From Candidatus Rokuibacteriota bacterium (GTDB lineage Bacteria; Methylomirabilota; Methylomirabilia; Rokubacteriales; CSP1-6), in the NCBI GenBank assembly GCA_003220535.1, contig QHSU01000066.1, positions 1 to 64,000 of the forward strand: DNA of 64,000 bases, written 5' to 3'. A program made the translations under genes and the position numbers. This document shows positions 25,226 to 33,508 of the stretch, in pieces. The notes under the pieces were generated by a model. The model ran no database searches. It was not told the origin of the DNA and saw nothing but the letters and a program-made list of their open reading frames with translations. The first letter of the stretch is position 1; every line of letters starts with the position of its first letter.

Positions 25226-27904
25226 TCAGATGGGCTGCACGAGCGCCTGCTCGAGCGCCTCGCGGACGCGGCCCAGCGCGTCGGGGTCCTCGATCTTGCG
25301 GCCCCGGCCGTCGTGGACATAGAACGTGTCGACCGCCTGGTCGATCTCGGTCGCGATCCTCGCGGTCGCGATGTCCAGGCCGCGCCCCGCGAGCGTCCGC
25401 GTGACCAGGTAGAGCAGGCCCAGACGGTCCGGGCATTTCACCTCGAGTACGGTGTAGTCGTCCGAGAGCTGGTTGTCGAGCGTGATCTTCGCAGGGCCGC
25501 CCACGCCGGCGGTGGTGCGCCCGGCCGCGCGCCGCTTCTCGAGCAACGTCGCGACCTGCGCGTCGCCCGTCAGCACCGCTCGGAGCGCGTCGAGCGTGCG
25601 CCCCCAGTGGGCCGTCGATGTGACGGCGTCGCCGGTCGGGTCGTTGACCTGGAGAGTGTCGATGGCGATCCCGTCGGCCCGCGTGTGGATCTGCGCGGAG
25701 ATGATGTTGACGCCCTGGGAGGCGAGCGTGCCGGCGATCAGCGAAAAGAGCCCGGGGAGATCGCGCGTGACGACGACCAGGTCGGACGAGCCCAGGTCGG
25801 GATGGAGGAACAGCTCGGTCACGACCGACGTGCTGCTCAGCTGCTCGAGCATCCGGACGTGCTCGGCCATCCGCTGCACGCCCGTCGTCGCCAGGTAACG
25901 GTCCGACATCATCGCGAGGTGGGCCTTGAGCGCCTGAGCCGGCACCTCTCCGGCGACGGCCACCCGCAGGCGCTCGGCGAGCTGCGGCCGGCTGGGCCTC
26001 ACGCTGCGGCCACCGGTCAGCCTGGCCAGCGCCCGGGTGTAGAGCTCGTGGAGGATCGTCGCCTGCCAGGGGGTGAGGACACCGGGACCCACCGCCCGCA
26101 TGTCCGCCCACGTCAAGAGGTAGAGCATCTTGAGGCGCTGGGGGTCGCCGACCGTCGTCGCGAAATCCGCGATGGTCTTGGGGTCGTCGATGTCGCGCCG
26201 CTGGGCGATGTGCGACATCGTGAGGTGGTGCGCGACGAGGAACTCGACCACCGCGCCGTCGTCCCCGTCGAGCCCCATGCGGGTCACCAGCTCGCGGATC
26301 AGCGGGATGCCCTTAGCGACGTGGCCATGCCCCCTGGCCTTGCCGACGTCGTGCAGGAGCATGCCGAGCATCAGCAGCTCGGGCCTTTCCACCTCGTGGA
26401 ACACCTGCGCGGCGCCCTCCGACTCCGCGGACTGGCCGGGCGCCAGCGCCTCGAGGTGCTCGACGGCGAGGAGCGAGTGCTGGTCGACGGAGAACTTGTG
26501 GTAGACGTCGTACTGGACGAGGCACGTCAAGGCACCCCACTCCGGCAGGTACCGTCCCAGGAGCCCGAGCTCGTGCATCTCCGAGAATGTCTGCGCGGCG
26601 CGTCCCCACGCCCGGCAGACGTCGAGGAAGAGATCGCGCACGACCGGCGACCGCTGGAACGCGCCGTCGGCGAGGTACAGCGAGTCCTCGAGGGCCCGCT
26701 CGAGGTCGAGCGACAGCTCGCAGCCCAGACGATGCAAGTGCCAGAAGACCTTCATGAGGCGCGAGGGATCGGCCCGCAGCGGCCCCGAGTCGCGATCGGC
26801 CAGATGGAGCTGCCCGTCGAAGAAGACGAGCCCGTCGGCCAGCGCCTGCTGCCGCTGGCGCCGCTCGGCCGAGCCCCGGCGCGACAGCGTTTCCTGGCAG
26901 CGCGCGATCAGCCGGCGCGACACGCGGTGAATCGCGCGCGCGTGCAGGTAGTAGTCGCGCATGAAGCGCTCGACGCCGAGCGAGGTGTCGTCGTTCTCGT
27001 AGCCGAGATTCTTCGCGATCCGAGGCTGGAGGTCGCGCGAGAGCACGTCGTTCTTGTGGCCCGAGAAGAAGTGCAGCTCGTTGCGCACGCGCCAGAGGAA
27101 GGTCAGGGCCGCGTCGGTGGCCGCCTGCTCGCGCGGCGTGATGAGCCCCTTGTCGGCCAGCTCGCGCAGCGTGCGCGCGCCGAACTTCGCGGCGCCGAGC
27201 CACATCGCGGTGTGGACGTCCCGCAGTCCGCCCGCCGACTCCTTGACGTTCGGCTCACCGATGTACGGCGAGGCGCCGTAGCGGCGGTAGCGCTGGTCGC
27301 GCTCGGCGAGCGTCGTCTCCAGGAACTGGCCGAAGTCGCGCCGGTAGACGTTGTCACGCAGCACCCGGCGAAACCGGCCGAAGAGCCGCCGGTCACCGGC
27401 CAGGAACCGCGCCTCCTGCATCGAGGTGCGGCTCGGAAAGTCCGTGCGCGCCATCGCCACGCAGTCGTCGAGCGAGCGCAGGCTGTGACCGACCTGCAGC
27501 CCGAGGTCCCAGAGGGAGTACAGGAGCTCCTGCATCATCCGCTGGACGTAGGGCGACAGCTCGCCGTCGTAGACGACCATCAGATCGATGTCGGAGAGCG
27601 GATGGAGCTCGCCCCGGCCGTAGCCGCCGAGAGCCGCGACCACCAGGGAGGTCGGGTCGAGTCGAGCGCGACTCGCGTCGGCGGCGATGAGCCGGGTCAG
27701 CGAGAAGATGACCTCGTCCATGAGGCGCGCGTGGGTGCGGACCGATTCCTGCCCCGACGCGCCCTCGGCGTGTCTCACCTTGAGGGAGTCGAATCCCTGC
27801 GTGAGCGCCTGACGGAAGAATTCGAGCCGAAGGCGACGCCGGTCTTCGGCGCGCTCGGCCCTTGCTTCGGCACGCCGGGCCCGGCGAAACAGCTCGACGG
27901 ACAT
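25226..27904 (-). CDS. glnD: Bifunctional PII uridylyltransferase/uridylyl-removing enzyme
   Basis: An 892-residue GlnD. In order: a nucleotidyltransferase domain with GGYGRGELHPLSDIDLMVVY (about 86-105), a GlnE/linker helical domain, an HD domain with MLLHDVGKARGHGHV, and two C-terminal ACT domains that sense glutamine. GlnD uridylylates PII proteins when glutamine is low and removes UMP when it is high, controlling glutamine synthetase and nitrogen uptake. Length and order are those of the proteobacterial enzyme. ATG 27904 is preferred over TTG 27922 since the promoter at 27913-27942 places transcription start next to it. It heads the minus-strand operon. Confidence 0.93.
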   Translation of the reverse strand: MSVELFRRARRAEARAERAEDRRRLRLEFFRQALTQGFDSLKVRHAEGASGQESVRTHARLMDEVIFSLTRLIAADASRARLDPTSLVVAALGGYGRGELHPLSDIDLMVVYDGELSPYVQRMMQELLYSLWDLGLQVGHSLRSLDDCVAMARTDFPSRTSMQEARFLAGDRRLFGRFRRVLRDNVYRRDFGQFLETTLAERDQRYRRYGASPYIGEPNVKESAGGLRDVHTAMWLGAAKFGARTLRELADKGLITPREQAATDAALTFLWRVRNELHFFSGHKNDVLSRDLQPRIAKNLGYENDDTSLGVERFMRDYYLHARAIHRVSRRLIARCQETLSRRGSAERRQRQQALADGLVFFDGQLHLADRDSGPLRADPSRLMKVFWHLHRLGCELSLDLERALEDSLYLADGAFQRSPVVRDLFLDVCRAWGRAAQTFSEMHELGLLGRYLPEWGALTCLVQYDVYHKFSVDQHSLLAVEHLEALAPGQSAESEGAAQVFHEVERPELLMLGMLLHDVGKARGHGHVAKGIPLIRELVTRMGLDGDDGAVVEFLVAHHLTMSHIAQRRDIDDPKTIADFATTVGDPQRLKMLYLLTWADMRAVGPGVLTPWQATILHELYTRALARLTGGRSVRPSRPQLAERLRVAVAGEVPAQALKAHLAMMSDRYLATTGVQRMAEHVRMLEQLSSTSVVTELFLHPDLGSSDLVVVTRDLPGLFSLIAGTLASQGVNIISAQIHTRADGIAIDTLQVNDPTGDAVTSTAHWGRTLDALRAVLTGDAQVATLLEKRRAAGRTTAGVGGPAKITLDNQLSDDYTVLEVKCPDRLGLLYLVTRTLAGRGLDIATARIATEIDQAVDTFYVHDGRGRKIEDPDALGRVREALEQALVQPI

Positions 27905-27912
27905 GACAGAAG

Positions 27913-27942
27913 AGCGTAGCAACCCAGCACGAAGACTGTCAA
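27913..27942 (-). promoter_or_regulatory. Sigma-70-type promoter for glnD (TTGACA-18-TACGCT)
   Basis: A perfect TTGACA (27937-27942, minus strand) and TACGCT (27913-27918) are 18 bases apart. Transcription would begin about at the glnD ATG, giving a leaderless message. Confidence 0.6.
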
Positions 27943-27959
27943 ATGCGACGCAGACTTAC

Positions 27960-27965
27960 TAGAAT
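27960..27965 (+). promoter_or_regulatory. TAGAAT box for hisC
   Basis: TAGAAT ends 6 bases before the GTG of hisC, again without a ribosome binding site. It is divergent from the glnD promoter, the two sharing about 55 bases. Confidence 0.5.
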
Positions 27966-27971
27966 GACGGG

Positions 27972-29045
27972 GTGCGTAGACTCTGGCGCTCCGTCCTCGA
28001 CGCGCTCACCCCCTACGACGCAGGCCCGTCGCTCGAGGCCCTGGCCAGAGAGCTGGGGCGTTCCGACCTCGTCCGTCTCTCTGCCAACGAAAACCCGCTG
28101 GGCCCCTCGCCCCGCGCAATGGCCGCCGTCGCACGCGAGGCCGGGCGGATCCACCTCTATCCCGACGGGGGCTCGACCGCGCTGCGCGAGGCGCTGGCGC
28201 GCCGCCTCGGCGTCGGCGCCGACCAGCTCGTCGTCGGCAACGGCGCCGACGAGCTGATCGCGCTGATCGCGGCGGCGGCGTTCGAGCCGGGCGACGAGGT
28301 GGTCGTCCCCGAGCCTTCGTTCGAGCCGTACGCGATCTCGGCGACGCTGGCCGGCGCGCGCGTCGTGCCGAGCCCGATGGCCGGGTACGAGACCGACCTG
28401 GCCGACGTGCGCCGCAAGGTGACCGAGCGAACGAAGGCGGTGATGCTGTGCTCGCCGCACAATCCGGCGACGACCATCATCCGCCGGGCCCCCCTGCTCG
28501 CCTTCCTCGACGCGCTGGGCGTCGATCCGCCGCTGGTCGTCCTCGATGAGGCATACAGCGACTTCTGCGACGACCCCGACTACCCGGATGGTGTGCGTCT
28601 GCTCCCGCGCTACCCGCGCCTCGTCGTGCTCCGCACCTTCTCGAAGATCGCGGGGCTCGCCGGACTTCGCGTGGGGTACGCGGCGGCGAGCGCCGAGACG
28701 ATCGACCGCTTCAATCGCGTCCGCGCCCCCTACAACGTGAACCGGCTCGGCCAGGTCGGAGCGCTCGCGGCCCTCGAGGACCAGGAACACCTGGACAGGA
28801 CGCGCCGGCTCGTGCTCGAGGAGCGGGCGTTTCTCAGCACCGAGTTGACCAAGCGCGGCTACGTGTTCCCGCCGTCGCAGGCGAACTTCCTGCTGATCCG
28901 CGTCCCCGACCCCGCCGCGCTGCGCGCGCGACTCCTGAAAGCGGGAATCCTCGCCCGCGACGGCGCCAGCATCGGATTCCCCAACCACCTCCGCGTCTCC
29001 ATAGGCCTACCGGAGACGAACGCAACCCTCCTGTCCCTTCTCTAG
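27972..29045 (+). CDS. hisC: Histidinol-phosphate aminotransferase
   Basis: A 357-residue class I/II PLP aminotransferase of the HisC subgroup. Visible motifs are LSANENPLGPSP near the N-terminus, GNGADELIALI for PLP phosphate binding, CSPHNPAT, VLDEAYSDF and the PLP lysine in RTFSKIAGLAGLRVGYA. HisC converts imidazole-acetol phosphate to histidinol phosphate with glutamate. Paralogues act on aromatic amino acids or cobalamin aminopropanol, and no other his gene is adjacent, so the substrate is probable, not certain. GTG start after a TAGAAT box. Confidence 0.85.
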   Translation: MRRLWRSVLDALTPYDAGPSLEALARELGRSDLVRLSANENPLGPSPRAMAAVAREAGRIHLYPDGGSTALREALARRLGVGADQLVVGNGADELIALIAAAAFEPGDEVVVPEPSFEPYAISATLAGARVVPSPMAGYETDLADVRRKVTERTKAVMLCSPHNPATTIIRRAPLLAFLDALGVDPPLVVLDEAYSDFCDDPDYPDGVRLLPRYPRLVVLRTFSKIAGLAGLRVGYAAASAETIDRFNRVRAPYNVNRLGQVGALAALEDQEHLDRTRRLVLEERAFLSTELTKRGYVFPPSQANFLLIRVPDPAALRARLLKAGILARDGASIGFPNHLRVSIGLPETNATLLSLL

Positions 29046-29079
29046 CCGTCCGCCCGCCGGGACCACGCTGGACGGCAGA

Positions 29080-29245
29080 CGGAGCCGGCGGCGCGGGGCG
29101 GGCGCGGCAGGGGTCGCCGGACCCGTTCCCTCAACGCGGCGGCGGGCGCTGCGCACCTGGATCGAGCCCAGCCACCCCCGGGGCAGCGCTCGCGTGGGGC
29201 GTGGTCCGGCAACCCCTTCCGCGCCCGCCCCGCGCCGCCGGCTCC
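29080..29245. repeat. 166-bp element with near-perfect 43-bp terminal inverted repeats
   Basis: Bases 29080-29122 and the reverse complement of 29203-29245 agree at 41 of 43 positions, beginning GGAGCCGGCGGCGCGGGGCG. The 80-base centre is unrelated to the element at 2605-2765, although size and design are similar. It fills the gap between the hisC stop and the stop of the convergent small coiled-coil gene, so it could act as a bidirectional terminator, a MITE-like element, or a structured RNA. No protein is encoded. Confidence 0.65.
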
Positions 29246-29282
29246 TACACCTGGACGCCGAGCTGGCCGACGCGACCGACCC

Positions 29283-29594
29283 TCAGCGCCGCGGGACGCT
29301 CGGCCGGCCGAGCTGCCGCTCGAGGTCCTCGAGCCGCCGGATGAGCGTGTCGCGCTCGGCGGTGAGCGCCGAGATCTGCCGGTCGCGGAGCGCGTACCGC
29401 TGATCCTGCTGCGCGATTCTCGTCTGGAGCTCGGCCTCGCGCTTGTAGAGATCTTTCAGCTCGGCCTCGAGGCTCGCGACCCGCTGCTTGGCCGGGATAT
29501 AGCCGACGAACAGCACGTAGAGGACCAGCAAGGTGAGGACGACGCTCGCGACGACGAGGAACCAGGGGATCTTGGCGTTCGGCCGGTCAGCCAC
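29283..29594 (-). CDS. Single-pass membrane protein with coiled coil
   Basis: A 103-residue protein. Residues 9-32 are one transmembrane helix (WFLVVASVVLTLLVLYVLFV) and residues 35-95 are a long charged coiled coil with heptads such as RVASLEAELKDLYKREAEL. This resembles small FtsB/DivIC-like or DUF-type envelope proteins in shape only; no family is claimed. The GTG start at 29594 follows a TAGAAT box by 8 bases. The larger upstream frame on this strand lies over the plus-strand gene and is not coding. Confidence 0.65.
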   Translation of the reverse strand: MADRPNAKIPWFLVVASVVLTLLVLYVLFVGYIPAKQRVASLEAELKDLYKREAELQTRIAQQDQRYALRDRQISALTAERDTLIRRLEDLERQLGRPSVPRR

Positions 29595-29602
29595 GGGCTC
29601 GG

Positions 29603-29632
29603 ATTCTAGCAAAATTTGGAATTTGCTATCAT
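29603..29632. promoter_or_regulatory. Divergent promoters around an AT-rich palindrome
   Basis: TAGAAT on the minus strand (29603-29608) and TATCAT on the plus strand (29627-29632) are the two -10-like boxes, each 7-8 bases from a GTG start. Between and overlapping them is the imperfect palindrome TAGCAAAATTTGGAATTTGC-TA (29607-29628), strikingly AT-rich for this DNA. It could be an operator serving both genes. Confidence 0.5.
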
Positions 29633-29639
29633 TCGAGCT

Positions 29640-30164
29640 GTGGAGCTTCGCACGTTCTTCGAGCGGGCGATCCGGGCGAGCTTCCACGACCTGGCGCTCG
29701 GCAACGATCCGGCGTCGTCGTACCTCGCCGACTTGCTGACCCGTTTTGCGCGTACGGAGAACCTCTACCCGCGCGGGCTCTCGATGCCGCGACTCGAGAC
29801 CGTCGTCGACATGCTCCTCGAGACGGACGCGGTCTGGGAGAACCCGACGCACTTCCAGCCCGAGCACGAAGTCACCGTGTCCCGGCACATCGGTGACTTC
29901 ACGCTCTTCATGACCGGCATCTTCCGCGAACGGGTCGAGCGCACCGCGTCGATCGGGTACTACGTCGTCCAGGGCAAGCGTGCCTATCACTTCGTGTCCG
30001 AGCACGGTCGGGCGACCTCCCAGGCCGGCGCGGCGGCGCAGGCGCCGCTCTATCGGCGGCTCTCCGACCGGTTCGAAGGCTACGCCGGCGCGCTCGACTA
30101 CGCGCGCCGCGTGTATTTCAACGACCATCCCCAGCACCCGTTCTTCCAGCTCCGCTTCGGATGA
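29640..30164 (+). CDS. Hypothetical protein, 174 aa
   Basis: I do not recognise a named family. The soluble protein starts VELRTFFERAIRASFHDLAL (GTG start) and has a helical N-terminal half with LLTRFARTENLY, then an aromatic-rich second half (SIGYYVVQGKRAYHFVSEHG, LSDRFEGYAGALDYARR). No membrane segment or catalytic motif is obvious. It overlaps the next gene by 4 bases (ATGA), so the two are translationally coupled and may work together. A leaderless promoter (TATCAT) stands 7 bases upstream. Confidence 0.6.
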   Translation: MELRTFFERAIRASFHDLALGNDPASSYLADLLTRFARTENLYPRGLSMPRLETVVDMLLETDAVWENPTHFQPEHEVTVSRHIGDFTLFMTGIFRERVERTASIGYYVVQGKRAYHFVSEHGRATSQAGAAAQAPLYRRLSDRFEGYAGALDYARRVYFNDHPQHPFFQLRFG

Positions 30165-31210
30165 CGGATCCGGTGGCGAGCCTGGACCCGGCGTCGCTGC
30201 GAGGTCTGTCCGAGGACGTCCTCGACGCGAAGCTCCGTGCGTTCGCGAACGAGCACGGCGCGGGCGCCCTCGCGGCCCTGAGTGGGCTCGCCGAGGGCGC
30301 GGCGGATCGCAGCGTGCGTCGCGCGGCGAAGCGGGCGCTCTATCGGCTCTCCCAGCGGGGCGTCGCACCGGCTCCCACGCCGACGGCGCCCGTCGTCCAG
30401 CGTCGTGCCCCGCGCGCCGTGCGCGCCTGGCTCTCGGGCATCGACGGCAGTGGCTCGCGGGCGGCGTGGATCCTGTTCGAGGGTCCGTACGGCAACGGGG
30501 CGCTCTGCTCGCTCATCCTCAACGACATCGTCGGCATCGCCGAGGTCGCCGGCGGCGAGATCACGAAGCGGCGGCTCGAGGCGGAGCTGGCCTCGCTGCG
30601 CGCGGCGCAGAAGCTGCCGTGGGTCGAGACGGAGCCCGCGCGCGCCCTCGGCCTCGTGGCCGAAGCGCTCGAGCTCCACCGCGTGCGCGCGACCACGCCT
30701 CCGGCCGCGTTCGCGCGCTGGCAGCCCTTCTTCACGGAGGTCGCCGCCCCCGAGCCGCTGGCCGGGTCCGTCGCTGATCCGGCGCTCCTCGCCCGCTCGG
30801 CGGAGCTGCTCGGCCTCCCGGAGATGGCCGGCTGGTTCCTCGATCCCGAGGCGGTCCAGAGCGACGCGCTCGAGGTGCAGGAGACGCGTGAGAGCCGCCT
30901 CGTCGTCTCCGACCAGATCAAGGCCGAGCGACAGGAAGCGATCCTGGCGCGCGTGATCGAGCGCGAGTTCACGCCCGAGGCGCGCCGCCGCTGGGGGCGT
31001 CGGCTCGCCGAGATGGCCTGGATCTTCGGCGCGACCGACCGGCTCGAGCAGGCGTCGATCGCGTCGGCGGCGGCCGCGGCGTTCGTCCAGCAGGACGCCG
31101 AGCCCCTGCGCCATCCGCTCGCGCGGGCGCTCGCGCAGCGCGCCCTCGAGTTGGCCGGCGAAGTCGCCGCCGGGCGCCTGAGCGCCGCCGACGTGAGCCG
31201 CAAGCCCTGA
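30161..31210 (+). CDS. Hypothetical helical protein, 349 aa
   Basis: An Ala/Arg/Leu-rich, soluble, almost wholly helical protein. Residues about 35-66 read like a HEAT-type repeat (ALAALSGLAEGAADRSVRRA); a Pro-rich linker (about 69-82) follows, then a larger domain containing WILFEGPYGNGALCSLILND and a C-terminal helical tail. No enzymatic motif was found and I do not recognise the family. Stop and start overlaps on both sides suggest a co-translated trio with the 174-residue protein and the P1-family peptidase. Confidence 0.6.
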   Translation: MTDPVASLDPASLRGLSEDVLDAKLRAFANEHGAGALAALSGLAEGAADRSVRRAAKRALYRLSQRGVAPAPTPTAPVVQRRAPRAVRAWLSGIDGSGSRAAWILFEGPYGNGALCSLILNDIVGIAEVAGGEITKRRLEAELASLRAAQKLPWVETEPARALGLVAEALELHRVRATTPPAAFARWQPFFTEVAAPEPLAGSVADPALLARSAELLGLPEMAGWFLDPEAVQSDALEVQETRESRLVVSDQIKAERQEAILARVIEREFTPEARRRWGRRLAEMAWIFGATDRLEQASIASAAAAAFVQQDAEPLRHPLARALAQRALELAGEVAAGRLSAADVSRKP

Positions 31211-32157
31211 TCACCGACGTCCCGGGCATTCGCGTCGGCCACGCGACCGATCTCACCGGCCTCACCGGCGTCACGGTGGTGCTGTGCGATCGTCCCGCCG
31301 TGTGCGGCGCAGAGCTGCGGGGCGGCGCGAACGATGTCGTCGGGCTCGACTACCTCGATCCTCGTCACCTCGTGCCGACCGTCGACGGCGTCGTTCTCGG
31401 CGGTGGCAGCCGGTTCGGCGGCGAGGCGATCTGGGGCGTGATGCGATGGCTCGAAGCGCGCGGGCGCGGCTTCGCGGCGGGGCCGACGGTCGTGCCTCAT
31501 GTCCCGGGCGCGTTCCTCTTCGACCTCAACGTCGGCGACGGGCGCGCGCGGCCCACGCGCGAGATGGGCGGAGAGGCGGCCGCCAACGCCTCCGCCGGCC
31601 CGGTCGCCGAGGGCAACGTGGGGGCCGGGACGGGCGCGACCGTCGGCAAGGTGCACCGGATCGGCCGGGCCATGCGCGGTGGGATCGGGAGCGCCTCGGT
31701 GAGACTCGGCGACGTCACGGTGGGCGCCCTCGTGGCGGTGAACGCCGTCGGCGACGTGCGCGATCCCGATACGGGCGCGCTGATCGCCGGCGCCCGCGAG
31801 GCGCCCGAGAGCCACCGCCTCATCGACTCGGCGCGGGCGCTCGCGGGCGGCCGCGTGCTCGAACGGTTCGCCGCGCCCGGGAACACGACGATCGGCGTCG
31901 TCGCCACCGACGCGCGCCTGGGCAAGGCGGAGGCCGGCAAGCTCGCGTCGCTCGCGATGCTCGGGTTCGCACGCGCGCTGTCGCCGCCGCATACCGCCTT
32001 CGACGGCGACACGCTCTTCGCCCTGTCCGTCGGTGATCTGACCACCGATCTCACCCGACTCGGCCTCGCGGCCGCCGAGGCGGTCGCCCATGCGATCGCC
32101 CGGGGCGTGCGGGCCGCGACGTCACTGCCAGGCCTTCCCGCCGCACGCGACCTCTAA
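31207..32157 (+). CDS. P1-family peptidase (DmpA/L-aminopeptidase-like)
   Basis: A 316-residue N-terminal-nucleophile hydrolase of peptidase family S58/P1. The N-terminal ITDVPGIRVGHATD is the usual beginning of the family, and the segment NVGAGTGATVGK followed by GGIGSASVRLGD and VGALVAVNAVGD matches its core; PGNTTIGVVATDARLGK contains the strand and helix around the self-cleavage site. Members cleave N-terminal residues from peptides or amides. No ATG or GTG precedes the conserved start, so translation seems to begin at CTG 31207, overlapping the upstream TGA (CTGA); a shorter GTG start at 31276 would remove conserved residues. Confidence 0.78.
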   Translation: MITDVPGIRVGHATDLTGLTGVTVVLCDRPAVCGAELRGGANDVVGLDYLDPRHLVPTVDGVVLGGGSRFGGEAIWGVMRWLEARGRGFAAGPTVVPHVPGAFLFDLNVGDGRARPTREMGGEAAANASAGPVAEGNVGAGTGATVGKVHRIGRAMRGGIGSASVRLGDVTVGALVAVNAVGDVRDPDTGALIAGAREAPESHRLIDSARALAGGRVLERFAAPGNTTIGVVATDARLGKAEAGKLASLAMLGFARALSPPHTAFDGDTLFALSVGDLTTDLTRLGLAAAEAVAHAIARGVRAATSLPGLPAARDL

Positions 32158-32176
32158 GCAGGACGCCGGGGAGACG

Positions 32177-33508
32177 ATGCGCATCCGGTTCTGGGGAACG
32201 CGGGGATCGCTGGCGCGGCCGGGGCCGAGCACGCTGCGGTACGGGGGCAACACGTCCTGCGTGGAGATCCGCGCGGACGACGGAACGCTGGTCGTCCTGG
32301 ACTGCGGCACCGGCGCGTTCGGTCTCGGGCAGACGCTCGCGCCCGAGCACGCGCGGCGGGGTCACCTGCTGATCACGCACACGCACTGGGATCACATCCA
32401 GGGCTTCCCCTTCTTCGCTCCACTCTTCGCGGCCGGCAACGACTGGGATCTCTACGCGCCGGGCGGCGAGGGACGGCGCCTGGAAACCACGCTGGCTGGA
32501 CAGATGGAGCACACGTACTTTCCCGTCGCCCTCGCGCAGATGGGCGCCACGATCCGCTTCCACGACCTCGTCGAGGGCGGCTTCACGGTGGGCGGCTTCC
32601 GCGTCGCCGCCCAATACCTGAACCACCCGGCCCTCACGCTGGGCTATCGCCTCGAAGCCGATGGCGCGGCGGTCGTGTACGCGGTCGATCACGAACCCCA
32701 TCTGCGCGAGGGGCCCGAGGCGGCGGGCCTGCTCTCGGGTGTCGAGGGCGCTGGTCCGGTGCATCCCGAAGACCGCCGGCACATCGCGTTCCTGGCCGGG
32801 GCCGATCTCGTCATCCACGACGCGCAGTACACGGCCGAGGAGTACCCGGGCAGGATTACGTGGGGTCATACCCCCGCGGAAGTCGCCGTGGACTACGCCC
32901 TCGCCGCCCACACCCGACGGCTGGCGCTCACCCACCATGACCCGCTGCGGGACGACGACTCGGTGGATCGCATCGTCGAGGTCTGCCGCGCGCGTGTCAG
33001 GGCCTCCGGGGGCGCGCTCGAGGTCATCGGCGCCGCCGAGGGCCTCACGCTCGAGCTGTCGCGACAGGAAGGGGGCGCGCGCGAGCCCGAGTGGCCGGCC
33101 AGCCCTCCGGAGCGCCGGAGGGGGCCCGAGACCGTCCTGGTCGTCGACGACGATCCCGCGGTCGTCGACGTGCTGGCCGATACGCTGCGGCTGGACGGTT
33201 TCCGCGTGCTCACGGCCGCCGACGGCGAAGCCGCGCTCCGGATCGCTCGCATCGAGCGGCCGGCGATCATCCTGCTCGACTGGCACATGCCCCGACTCGA
33301 CGGCATGGTCGTCGCGCGCACGCTGCGCGCCGAAGCCGACGCCTACTTCCGCGAGGTGCCGATCGTGCTGCTCACCGCCGAGGTGGGGGCCGAGGGCACG
33401 AAGGAAGGGTTTGCCGCCGGCGTCACCGACTACCTGACCAAGCCCTTCAAGCCTCCGTTCGTCAGCGCGCGGGTGCGCGTCTGGCTCACGCGAACCGCGC
33501 CCCGCTAG
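32177..33508 (+). CDS. Metallo-beta-lactamase-fold hydrolase fused to a response-regulator receiver
   Basis: A 443-residue two-domain protein. Residues 1-300 are an MBL-fold phosphodiesterase-like hydrolase beginning MRIRFWGTRGS, with metal motif H68, H70, D72, H73 (THTHWDHIQG) and a later NHPALTLGYRL and DAQY set of ligands; this subgroup includes cyclic-nucleotide and RNase Z-like enzymes. Residues about 320-440 are a CheY-like receiver with acidic pocket VVDDD and phospho-acceptor D368 in LLDWHMPRLDG. Phosphorylation may thus gate a hydrolase. GGGGAG precedes ATG 32177. Its stop overlaps the convergent rhomboid stop by 4 bases. Confidence 0.85.
   Translation: MRIRFWGTRGSLARPGPSTLRYGGNTSCVEIRADDGTLVVLDCGTGAFGLGQTLAPEHARRGHLLITHTHWDHIQGFPFFAPLFAAGNDWDLYAPGGEGRRLETTLAGQMEHTYFPVALAQMGATIRFHDLVEGGFTVGGFRVAAQYLNHPALTLGYRLEADGAAVVYAVDHEPHLREGPEAAGLLSGVEGAGPVHPEDRRHIAFLAGADLVIHDAQYTAEEYPGRITWGHTPAEVAVDYALAAHTRRLALTHHDPLRDDDSVDRIVEVCRARVRASGGALEVIGAAEGLTLELSRQEGGAREPEWPASPPERRRGPETVLVVDDDPAVVDVLADTLRLDGFRVLTAADGEAALRIARIERPAIILLDWHMPRLDGMVVARTLRAEADAYFREVPIVLLTAEVGAEGTKEGFAAGVTDYLTKPFKPPFVSARVRVWLTRTAPR

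Noticed and set aside
25224-26111. Upstream extension of the phosphatidyltransferase/transglycosylase frame to 1163 codons
   Set aside because: The extra part lies within glnD in another frame and is Arg/Pro/Gly-rich; ATG 25223 directly follows the glnD stop.
22608-27919. Plus-strand frames of 904 and 868 codons opposite the transglycosylase fusion and glnD
   Set aside because: Both are antisense to genes with complete domain signatures and have the low-complexity composition of shadows.
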